A DNA stretch of 64,000 bases, from the NCBI GenBank assembly GCA_023634235.1, contig JAMKCF010000022.1, positions 1,178,001 to 1,242,000 on the forward strand, given 5' to 3'. The notes under the pieces are model-generated. The model did not search any database. It was given only the letters and a program-made list of their open reading frames with translations, and had not been told where the DNA came from. This stretch comes from Pisaster brevispinus (taxonomy: Eukaryota > Echinodermata > Asteroidea > Forcipulatida > Asteriidae). A program made the position numbers and the translations under genes. Shown here piece after piece: positions 43,801 through 55,800 of the stretch. Every line of letters begins with the position of its first letter. The first letter of the stretch is position 1.

Positions 43801-46800
43801 GAGGGTGTATCCCTCCCCCCCTCCCACTCTTTCCCTCTTGTAAAAGATTTAGACCCCCATCTCTCTAAAATCCTCTGAAGAATTCCTGAGATTCTCTGAA
43901 CACAATGAAGACACAATAGGACAGGAAGGGTGCACCATGCCACGCATCAAACACCAAATAGGCACTAACAGCCAATCAAAACTTGTCACATTTCTGAGGT
44001 TGGTTGTAGCATAATATTGAGGTAATGAGCTCATCCTCTCTTGGTTTGTTCCCCTGTATGTTTTTCTCTTCTTTCTAGGGTCTGAGTGATTTTTGTGTTG
44101 ATCCAAATCCGTTCATCATTAAAGAAGCTAAAAGGAATTCCGGTATATCAGATGGTAAGTAACGGATTAAATTGGCCCAACTGGCTTTTTGAAGAAGAAC
44201 AAAAAACGAATACATTTCTGTTATTCACCCCGGAAGTTATATACATAAAAATTGCAACTTAATAGTTCATCCTACACTGTAGATGTATAGACCATGTATC
44301 TTATTGTTTATTAAAAAGAGTGACCTTGTACATTGCAGGGCATTTCCTGGTAGGCAAGATACTTCACTGGTCATATGGAAAATTTGACATTTAGTGTTGT
44401 CATTTTCACATGAAGTCAAGATTCGTAAAAAGTAACAGTTGAACAAGTTCTGAGATGGGCCCCCTTTCTTCATATTAAAAATTGATAAAAATCAAACAGT
44501 GCAATTGACCATAATACATGTATATCTGATTGAATGTTTTCTTCAATATAGCTGTGTACAAAATCGTTCCTGCAGGAAGTCCAGGTTCTGTGGCTCTCTT
44601 GTAAATATGTGATGTCACAGGTCACATGGTCTATACAACACGTTACATTGAGCTTCTTATGGTTATCAGGGGTCACCAAGCATACTGTACAAGCAATAAC
44701 TTTTGGGGTACTACATACTACAACTTCAAGTGCTAAGTGGTTTATAAAACACAATAACATGCCCTCCGAGGTTATGATTTATACCTGGGCGAAGAGAAGC
44801 AAGTTATGGTTAAGTACATTTTGTCATGGATACATGTACCATAAGCAACATGACTTATGATTCAAACTCACCATCAAAACTTGAATCAAGTGCACTGAAG
44901 CTGGTGGTAAGAGGAACGGTTAACACATTGAGCCATTCTAAAAAAGATCAAATAACTGTTCGGGCGAAAGAAAACACTCGTTAACGAGGATTTTATCAAA
45001 TAAATGCTACGCAAAGTGTCTACAGATTGCAAAACTGAATTATAAGCGATACCACCGGGATGAATACTGCATGACTCATAGACGGCGATGTAAAATGATC
45101 AAATTATTTTTCTTCTCTTCCTGCGCAGATTTAATCAATTACTACGTCTATTGCAACAAAAGCACAACGGATCCTTTCAGCCAGGTATGGGATGATGGAT
45201 CAGGTAGATCCGGGATAAAAAAATGTTTGTCCTTGCTATGGAACACTGAATGTGGGACTCATTTAGTGGTGTACATGTAACCAGGCATTTTCATTTGGGG
45301 GGCGGGGGGGAGTGGGGTGAAGACCAACTTTGAGGGGACTATGTAAAGTTAGGGTCATAGATGGGTAAACACTCCGCAAATTAGTGACCATATATGTGGA
45401 TGGATTCGACGCCAAGACAGTTTGTTGCTGTGTTCTCAGCTAAAACTTTCACTTGGGACTTTTATTGTATCTTTCTAATATATTTTTGCCTATGAATCAG
45501 CATTGCGTTGACAAAAACCAATCTATGACCCTACTTTTAATGTATGGGATCCATTCATTTGTGTATTTAAAAAAATCTCATTTTGGGGAGGGGCAAGGAT
45601 TCTGTGGGGGGGGTGGGCTCCAGCCCCCTGCTGACCCCTCCCCTCCCCCAGGTTGCATCACTGAACTAATTCATTTCTAGTGGCAGTATAAGAGTTTGTT
45701 TAATGTAATTTGTATCAAATTATCGGTAATCGAGAACCAAGCACACACACACACACACAGTCTTGTTTTGCAGTCAGTGTGTGGACATTCCTTTGTTCTG
45801 TACACTTAAGGAAAATCCTATTCCTCAACACTGCAAATAACGTTGTGTGGACGTGTGTAAGTCCACATAGTGCTTCAGATCCCTACATTATGTGGACCTC
45901 TTTTGTTCTCAGGTCCACACTGCGTATGTAGCGCTTGCCCACACGCATTAAGGATACATGTATAACACGTCTGCTTAACCAATATTAGGTTACTAACTAA
46001 AATGTCATGTGATGTGCAAGTTATTGTTTCTGACCTCGTGGAGGAAGGAAAAGGAGTGACTGTTTCCCTAATATCTTTTGCACAGAACACCAATTTTTTT
46101 TTACAATACATGAGCAGTAGACCATTTTACCTTGTTTTCAAAAAGACAACCTTTGTACAGTCCAGGGCTTTTCCTGGCAGGCACTGGTGTGTGTGCTGAG
46201 AAATGGTTACACTCGGTATTGTAGCAGCCAGATCTACACTGGCACCTCAAAACATGTGTACACTTGGACACGTTGTGAACAAAATATCCCCATAACTGAA
46301 ATATGCTCTGTAGTCCACTCTCAGTTAACTTTTCCAGCAGGCAGGGAAATACTTTGTTCATATGCGTACATAAATCTGGGTCATCAGGTTTTAATTTGCG
46401 GCTTAAAATCAACATTCCAAATTCCAAATGCCGTACAGATGTGATGTGTCATACATTGCCTGCAGCCAGGACCCAATTTTGTAGGGCTTGCTTATTAAGC
46501 GGAAACTTTTTCTGAACATTTATCTTCTGCTAAGACAAAACTTAACGGGAAACCAGTCGAAGACGGTGTGTGTGATAATATGGTATTTTTGGCCGGTAAC
46601 CGTATTCCGGTAAGCAAAAATTGTTTTGTGCTTAGTTACTTTTTGTACTTGGGCAGCTCCATGAACCAGGTGGCTCGGAGTGTATGCCTGGTTCTATGGG
46701 TTGGATTTGAAGTACTGAACCAATGATGTATCCTTCGTATACAGTGAAGAAGAAAAAAAATACTAACAGTCCTTCATTATAAAAAAGGCCTTTGGTTGAC

Positions 46801-49800
46801 TTTGTTGCGAGTGAGTATTTCAGCCTATCATTTTTCCCATTTCCTTTCTTGGGAGTTTCTGTTTCGTTTTAACCGATCCGAATTTCGTTTTGGTTTCTCT
46901 CTCAGGGGTTATCGTCAGCAAACAAGAATCTGGTGCTAGCGGATTCTGTTCTAGATGACATCTTGTCGCTGTCAAAAGGCTACTATGACCAGGCAAGACC
47001 TTAACATGAGTTATATTTTGTTGTTGTCTGTCCTAGCGATAGACCTTGTTTTAATTGCTTTCATGCCACTGTGAACCAAACTGAGGCTGGAGGGGAAAAA
47101 AACAGGCTGGTGCCTTTTTAAAAATGGAGCCATTCAACCAGTTACTGCCGTGTAGCCAGGGAGCACACCCAAGTTTATGGCAGTTACAGGTTGAATGCTT
47201 CTGACTGGTACCCCCGAGCAAAGACATTGACAAAATAGAGTGACCGTCAACATAAGGGCTAAATAGCTTAGTAGAGCACTACCATGTTAATCCGGAGGTC
47301 GCAGGTTCAAGTCCTGCTCTAGTAAAATTTTCTTTCTTCAACCCAGAATTATTTTTAAAAAATTCCAGTCAGTATCCCTTGTGGATTACTTGAGATTTTT
47401 TTTTAACATTTGAAAAGCTTTGTTGGTGTTTCTTGTAGTAATTCACAAAATTTACTGTCTTTAAGTGTTGAATCAAGTGTGAGTTAGCTGGTTCTTTGCA
47501 ACCCTTTATGATACTGCCGGAAAACTAAACTTCTATCTGTGTGTGTTTCTAGACCAATATCACTGCAACGCAGAGGACTGTAAACTCCATAACAAGTGAC
47601 CTGCAGATGTTGACGGCAAACCTCGACTGCACCACAGGAATCCATAAAGACTACACCAAATCTTTATATGCTGTCTGTTACGATGTCGTGTAAGTACCCA
47701 AGGACTTTCTGCGCTAAGCACTCCATCAGGAACCAATTTCATGGCTCTGCCTACTGGGAAATTCTGCACTTACGGCTTGTTGAATCACGTGCCTTGCAGG
47801 GCACTGGAAGCACAGATTCTGTGGTAGGCAGTGCCTTGAAATTGGGAGCAAATTTACAAGGTGCTGCGGCGTGCACTCGGCAGCCTGTCGTATCCACTTA
47901 AATTACAAGAAACATATATTAATACCTCAGTGGCCTGGCACTATATTGTGATCTAATTGGGTTTATATTCATCCTCATCTAACTGTATATAAAGTGTTGC
48001 GTGAGTGTAATAAAGCGTTGCATGAGTGTAATAAAGCGTTGAGATTTATACACCACACCTGACTCAGTCCACTTCATTTGCATCTATACACGATACAATA
48101 CAGCCTCTGCCAGAAACACCGGGGCAAACCCAATTATACAGAGATAAGTGTTACTGGGTTCTTTTACGTGCATTACACAGTGAAAACACATTAAACACAC
48201 GGTACCTACAGCTTCACGACCAATAATAATCGTTGTCTTGCTGATATAAGGACTCGAACCTGCACTTTGCTGGTTAACATCAGAGCTTGAGTCTGGTGCT
48301 CTGGGCCCAATTTCATAAAGCCTGTAAGCACAAAAAAATTGTGCTTAGCAGAAACAGGCTACCAGCCAACATTCCATAAAGCTCACATTATTGCCACTGG
48401 TACCCTGCTCTCTTCTTGTTAAGTAAAGAAATTTGCTCAGCAGAATTTTCTGCTTAACGGCTTTATGAAATTGGGCCCTGGACCGCTCATCCACGACACG
48501 CCATAATTATTCACAGGGTGCCAGGGTAAGGGCAGAACTTCAGGGTTAGCAGAGCCATGAAATAGACCTGGGAATCTATTTCATAAAACTCTATTTCATA
48601 AAACTTGGTTAAACAAATTAATTTGCTAATCAAAAATAAGCAGGGTACCAGTCGCAAGTAGTCTGTGGCTGGTAACCAGTTTTAGCTAAGCAAGATTTTT
48701 TCTTCTTCTGTGCTACGCAAATTTGTGTTCTCAATAGCTTTATGAAATTGGGCCAAGCTCTCTAGAAAGGGGGGGGGGGTTCAAATCGCACCTTAGTAGC
48801 CTGTAATCAAACAATTGTAAACAAAATCCCTCATCTGTACTTTTACTGTAAATTTTCCTCACTTCGAGTGAAATCTGGAAGAAATGATATAAGCTCTCTG
48901 TTCTACAGTGCTTATTTGTTTTTTGTTCTTTCCCCCTTCAGGATTGGTGTGACATTCATGTTACTGAGTGCGGTTTTATCAGGCTTGCTGTTCACACTGA
49001 TACTTGTGTGTTCAATCAGCTATGTTAGCAAAATGCAGAAAAGGTTGGTGCGGGGTTTTTAATTTCTCTCATTGTTCAGTTTATAGGGGTTCAACAGCTG
49101 GTTTGTTTTGGGTTTTTTTTTTCACTCAAGGAAAGGCTTTGGTTGCTAGATACTTGTCAGTCAATACGGTTCAATTCAATATTTTATTAGTCATGTTAAA
49201 TCTTTCAGTGCCAAGGTCTTACATGTTCAATCTATTTTATGTATTCTGAAAGCGCCATTAATCGTACATGTACAATCTTTTTTATGTACTCAAAAACTGT
49301 CGTCAATCGTACATGTATGACTCATAATATACATGTTATCACGAGACGGCATTTATCACTCAAGAAATACTATTGACTTTGGACTGTACCAAGGCAACAC
49401 AAATCAGCAAGATACATTTTGTTTGATGAGAAGGAATTTTTTTTTTTTTTTTTTTATATACAGAAATTCAAAAAATTCGAAAAGCTGGGCATTTTAAATT
49501 CAAAACGTTTTTTAAAAAGCGGGCACTTGAAGAGTTAAAAAGTACAGGAAATTCCTTTTCCTGTTGTGAAAAGTACATATAAAAAAATACCTAAAACCAC
49601 ATTATGACTCACCACTCTAAAGGTTTTACAGTGGAGGTAGCCAGAGACTCAATACCCAGATCTCAGACAATCTGGAAAAAATTCACTAACGTACATGTAA
49701 GTGTCCGCGTACATGTCCAAGCTTCACGTGTGCCGACTGTACTCCTGCAGTCTTGTGCACTGATGCAATGATCGTGTTAGAGATAGTGGTTGAATGTCTG

Positions 49801-52800
49801 TCTGACACACAAGTATTTTGAGCATGATGCCATGAGTGCGGAGTGCTATTGTGACGTCAAAATGTGCTTTGCATTCGCATGAAGTAGAAGTATGAAGAAG
49901 GGTTTAAGCAAGTCTGCTTGCAGGGAAACAAAAATTCCAGTTTCACAAAACAAACAAAACTGATAAGTTTACATTGAACAGAATTAGCGCTTGTGATATT
50001 TCCGTGTTAAATCTTGTCAATTTTATGTTCCCCAAATCACAGAAAAATAGGTTACGCTGTTGATCAGCAAGATCCGTTTTTGCCGCCCGACAACCCCAAC
50101 GCCACCTTGGAGCGCTACAGGAGAAACGTTGAGCCCACGAGGGCAGTAGTCAACGAAACCCCAGCACCCCTCCCGTCAGATCACCGCGCTCGACCGGTAT
50201 CGTTATCCAGCTCTCTTCACGGCTACAGGTTTGAAGATATATATATTTTTTACAAACTTCTGTAAATACAATTTTTGAGAGTATTTTGAGAATTTCGCCT
50301 GTTGGTAACAGCTAGGACTTCCAATAAGGTGGCATGAATGAAGGCAGCAGGTACCTCTGTGTTTGGTTTGTATACAAACTTTTAGAGCATTTAAGGACAG
50401 TATTGGTTATCTGTTATTTTCACCAAGGGTAATATGCCATAAAGACAAGCTAAACTTAATGAACTGCGACCTGTCACCGATTTTCGAACACTTTCTTTCT
50501 AATAAGTAACTGGTTTGCAAAGAAAGTTCAAGTACAGTACTTCTGTTCCGTGCCGAACACTGTAAGCTTTTGCAAGACTGCCTTTTTTACCAGCCGGAGC
50601 AAAGATATTGACAAAATAGGGAGACTGCCATCATAGGGCTACAATCCCGGCCATATCTGGTTGGGCTCCCGGCCCCATTTCGATGTTGGCTCTCGATGTG
50701 CGGTCTGCGCTCCAGCTGGGGTTAACAACATTGAGCGGGGGGAGCGGAGAAACGGGGAAGGGTATGTTTATTGTCACGTGGCACATGCGTGGCCCAAGCA
50801 TTTTGGCCAGGATTGTAGATAGCTCAATGACACGTTAATCCAGAGGTTGCAGACTCAAATCTCATTCTAGTCAATTTGTCTTTGCTCGCCCGAAAAATTT
50901 GATTATTTCAAAGACACTTTCATCAAGCTTAATTTTTGCCTTCAAGTTCCACAACTCCTTGTTAAAAATCTTCTTGAAAAAAGTCAAGGTTTTTCGTCTG
51001 AAAAGTTACTAAAGCACGTCACTCCAACTTCAAAATCTACCACTTTCAGACCCCACAATCGATCACCCAAACCAAGTGATGGCAGGAATGTATTCACTTT
51101 TCTTCAGGATGGGTAAGTTGGGTCCCCTGCCCCCCCCACCTTGATGACTCCTTACCCTCAACACCATGCATCCATGTTGCTCTAAACATGCCGCCATGCT
51201 TGAGCACCCGCTTGTTTAGCACATTATTGATGTGGCGGTCAGTGAACATCTTGTAGGTTCTAGAGTTTTTTGTAGTCCGAACCTGAAGTTGAACCTCAAG
51301 GAGGAAATTGTGCAATTGAAACATTTCAAGGGGAATCAGGACTGGAAATTGGGGATTTTGCTGTCTACTTGAATTTTAAGGGTTGGGTTTCATGTAAGTA
51401 AGGCCTTGTCTGAATATGGCTACGGCTGTGGCTTGATAGTCCCCTGAACATTCGTTTAAGCATAGGCGGCCCATAGCTACACCCTTAGCAACAGCCCCAG
51501 CCGTAGCTGCAGCCACCAACTCATACCCAGTTGTCCAAATTGTGAGCACACTAAGAAGAATGAAAAAAGAAGAATGAAAAACAGATAAGACTAGACTTGA
51601 TCCAAGTCCCTTAGCACCCCAGTATGGTTAGCAGCATCACCTTGTACCAGTAACATTACACACATACAAGCGTACATGTAGAATCAATCTCATAGTTAGC
51701 TCTGCATTATGACCATTACGGCTAGTTTAATAATCTGCGCCAGGATCATGAATGTTGCTGGTTATGGATACAGTATTGCTATGTCTCTCAAAAAACTGGC
51801 CCTTCACTGCGGAATGTCTTCTCACTGCATGATATAACTATTACAGGCCTCTTGAGTCAAGTCTTTGGTGAGGGGGGAAGACTTGGTGTGTGGGTGTTTA
51901 TTTCTTACGACTTCTAAAAGCACTATACAAGTGACCGGACTACGGGAACAGTGGATAGCCTTGTCATGGGATGGGATTGGTTTCGGTCATCTGTTAAGAG
52001 TCTGTAACTAGACCGCTACTGTTCTCATTAGGGCTGTGTTTGAATTGGCGGCTACGGCTATGGCTAGATTTCCGCGTCGTCATGCATTTGAAGTATAGGA
52101 CGTCTTTAGCAACACCCGTAGCAACAGCCGTAGCCATAGCTGTAGCCGCCAATTCAGATACGGCCTTAGTCTGGATGTCATCAATCATCAGATTCACCAA
52201 CTGCTTCACTCAAGGCTGTGTTCAACCGTTGTCGTTTTATTCAGACTAGTAACATTTTAGAAATGCAGGTTTTCTTAAAGTCACATTTGCATGAAATGCA
52301 CACTGAGCATGGCCAGTTGGTTGCGGTTAAATCGTAGACTCCTACATAATATCAACGGTTGGTGTCTATAAAAAGGATGTTTATGATCCGTGTTAAACAC
52401 TCTGTGTTTATACTGTCTGTTTTTGGCTTGGCATAAGTTGTGTAAATGTTAATGAAATTATTTCCTAATTTGTTCTTTACAAGTGTGTAAGTGTAAACAC
52501 TTGTAATTCACCAGGCCCCAATTTCATGGCTCTGCTTACCGTCAAATTCTGTGCTTGCGATCACCATTCTCCGTTTACTGTGCAAGCACGTGGAGTATGC
52601 ACGGGCACAAGCCAAACCAAAGCCAAGCCAAGCCGAAATACTCTTGACATACGCACAGAATTTCCTGCTTCCGTAAGCATGAAGTTTTTACCTATGGTAA
52701 GCAGAGCCTTGAAATTGGGCTCATGCCTGATACTTCACTGGTATTTTTGCTTAGCAGGAAACTGCTAAGCATTTTTTGCTGCTTAGGCAGCTCTATGCAC

Positions 52801-55800
52801 TTGGGACCTTCTGTGTTATTGCATGGCCTGTCTTTGCCCATTTTAATTCGTCTGTCATTGAAATTGAGAGCTGCGGTGGTTTTGTGGTTTCATGTTAATA
52901 TGCAAAAAATAAAAACATTTATTGGAAACATACTTGTTGTTTGTGAAACACTTGAACCATCATATCAGTGTTTCTTCTTTTTCTTTTGCTCTAATTAACA
53001 GACATGTCATTGAACTTTATTAGCAAGCCATTCCATTTGGTCTTGATCACATGTGTTTATGTTCTATGTTGACCGAGTCGATCGGTGAGCAGACCAAAGC
53101 AAGTTTATTACTTATCATTTCAAATTTTGGAGGGGATAGCTGTCACACTGCAAAGCATCACTCCTGTATCGCAGTAGGGCTTTTCAATCCTTTTTTACAC
53201 AAAGATTGGCCCCGTTCATTCCAGAGCATTCCTGGCAGGCAAGATGCTACACTGTTCATACAAGAAGTTTTGCATTTTTCTGTGATAATTCCCACATGAA
53301 ATCGAGAACTATAAAAACATTTTTAGATGCCCCCCTTTTTTCATATCAAATGTTGATGCCAATCAGATTGTATGCTTTCTTTTATGATCTTTGCAAAAAA
53401 TTCTGCCTGCAGGAAGTCCAGGCTCTTTCGCTATTTTGTTAACATGTGATGTCACAGGTCACATGATCCATACAACACATTACATGGTCTATACATACTT
53501 TAGAGGAAATCCGCGGTGCAGCCATCATGTGTGTCCATCCATCATGTGTGTCCATCGTGCAGTAGAGTTGGCTACAAAGAAAGAATCGTTATTCCGTGGT
53601 ACTAGCTAGCCAAGAAAACTTGAACATCTTTACAGAGAATGTTGTTGGTCACCCCCCTCAGTGGGCTTACTGTAGGTTTATCCACTCAGTTGAAGGGTTT
53701 ATTTCAATAGTGAAACAGAAAGTTGGTGTCTGTGCGTTTTGCTGGCTTATTGCCTGTGTTACAAGTCATGTACCTACAGCTTATAGTAAACCACCATGGC
53801 ATGGCCAATCGTCACCGAGCGTTTAGTAATTCAACCATGTAAAACATCCTTAAGTACACAAGCCAACAAATTGGAAAATATAACACTTCGGATTATTGGT
53901 TGCGGGGATGAGACCCTGCGTTGTGAATGGAATAGTTCATACAGGTTGCATTCAGTCAGTTTAGCTTGAACTTTGGCTTCTACGTTGCATTCAATCAGTT
54001 TAGCTTGAACTCTGGCTTCTACCAGAGTTGGGTACTCGAGTCTGATACTTGGACCCGAGTCCCACTGGAGTCCCATCATAGTGAGGCTTGGTACTTTACT
54101 TAGACTCGCCTTGAAAGACTTAAGACTTGACTTGAGACTTAGGCCTTATCTGAATTGGCGGCTACGACTGTTGCCAAAGGTGTTGCTAAGGACGTCTTAT
54201 ATTTGAGCACATGATGACGTGGAAAACTCGCTGTAGCTGCAGCTGCCAAATCGGACTCGGCCTCAATGACTTGTTGACAATGAACACGCACAAATAAAAA
54301 ATGCCTCAGGTTTCTTTCTTAGATATCGTCCATTTGATATAAAAAAAATAATGAGATTGATGCAAGTAAATAAACACCTCTACCTAAAATAAAACTTGTT
54401 TTTTTTTTGGTTTTTTTTCGTAAATTCTCTGAACTGTACATCTTTTCACTTGTCATTAAAGTGAATTTACAGAAATCTAAACTTTTCAACCATTTCAGAG
54501 AACTATCATCAGGGACATGTTTTGAGCTTGTACGGCCTCAAGACTGAAGATTTGAGACTTGTTTTTAGACTTGACCTGAAAGACTCGGGGGCTTGACTTG
54601 AGGCTTGCCCCGAATGCCTCGATGACAACTCCGGCTAGTTTGGGGAAAAAAAAGAGGGAGATCGGCGTGCCATTTTCTCCCTGTGCAGGCAAACTTCGGC
54701 AACACGAGCGCGTGCTCAATATACAAATTAGATTTCTGATGTTTGCCCAGCGTGTAATGGGCCTTGCTGATTGAAGTGTCTTTGATTATTGTGTAAATGC
54801 AATGCATGCATGCTATTTTAGACAGCATAGTTTTGATAACTGTTAGCACATCACAAAATAATTGTCTACTCGCAACTGGAAAACAAAAAGTTTTATGAGA
54901 GAAAAGAAAATTTGATGGGATGGCCTCATCATGATTTGACCCCAAGCATGCTCAAAGCTGTAATCATTGTTCCAGTGTTGTGTGGCTAATTGACATCGTG
55001 TTACTTTTGCATTCATCTGCTACAATTTTCCCACAATGTTAGTATCAGTGTGACATAATTCCACCGCAAACCACCACTCACTTCACGCAGTTTGGCTCCA
55101 ACATTTATCAGAAGCCCATTAAGAATTGCATTGAGCTAGGTTTTTTTTTCCTTAAAGATGTACTCATAAGAGACTGTAAGGTTCTTGGTCCAATTTCATA
55201 GAGCTGCTTAAGCACAAAAGTAGCCAAGCACAACGTTGTGATTACCAGAATAAGGTTACCAGGCAAAATACCATGTCACATGTAAATTCCGTGACTGGTA
55301 TCCTGCCTTTTTTGTCAAAACAGAAAATTTGTTAGCAATAATTTACTTAACAACTTCCAGCTAAGCAAAAATAAGCATGTGACATGGTGTTTTGGATGGT
55401 TTCACAAAGCCTGTAAGCACAAAATCTTGCTAAGCACAGACAAATCTTGCTTAGCAGAAACAGGTTACCAGCCAAAATGAAGTTCAACATTGCTACAACT
55501 GGTGCCTCACTCATTTTCTGCTTAGCAAATGAATTTGCTAAGCAGTGTTTTTCGGCTTAACAGCTTTATGAAGTTGGGCCAAGGGGATGTTGATAAGTTT
55601 ACACACAAACACATGTCAACTGTGAAGCTAGGAGTATCCTGAATGCACGACCTGTGGATGTGCATTTGATACATTGACTTACCATAAGGATAACTGAGGC
55701 CTTGTCTGAATTAGTGGCTGTGGCTGTGGCTTGATGGTTATATGAACATGTGTTGAAGCATAAGATGCCTGTAGTAACAGCCGCAGCCGTAGACACAGCT

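Larger units (their letters stand above)
41317..44078 (+). other. tweety intron 6
   Basis: 2.8 kb. A decayed repeat related to the hAT-derived sequence at 19964 (41366-41620), a 16-base C run (41632-41647), a 1.6-kb TAA-flanked TIR element (41681-43269) and a 21-base C run (43475-43495). The segment 43500-44070 shows nothing named beyond a pyrimidine-rich patch. Confidence 0.78.
45185..46905 (+). other. tweety intron 8
   Basis: 1.7 kb with a MITE C remnant (45345-45540), a G/C-rich patch at 45580-45655, a short CA run (45743-45760), TGTGGAC-rich text (45770-45930) and a MITE A copy (46470-46670). The rest is unassigned. Confidence 0.75.
46993..47552 (+). other. tweety intron 9 (GC-AG type)
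   Basis: 560 bases from GCAAGA to TTTCTAG. Holds a SINE type 3 head at 47228-47335. The donor is the only non-GT one in the gene. Confidence 0.85.
47690..48941 (+). other. tweety intron 10
   Basis: 1.25 kb made largely of repeats: MITE B (47729-47849), SINE type 1 with a nested MITE A (48101-48503), half of MITE B (48520-48572) and MITE A (48575-48755). A G10 run sits near 48768-48778. Confidence 0.8.
50229..51049 (+). other. tweety intron 12
   Basis: 0.8 kb containing a SINE type 3 head split by a TA-duplicating MITE (50598-50880). The rest is unassigned. Confidence 0.75.

Noticed and set aside
54565..54945. 126-codon open frame on the - strand
   Set aside because: No domain or splice support, and no similarity to anything I know.
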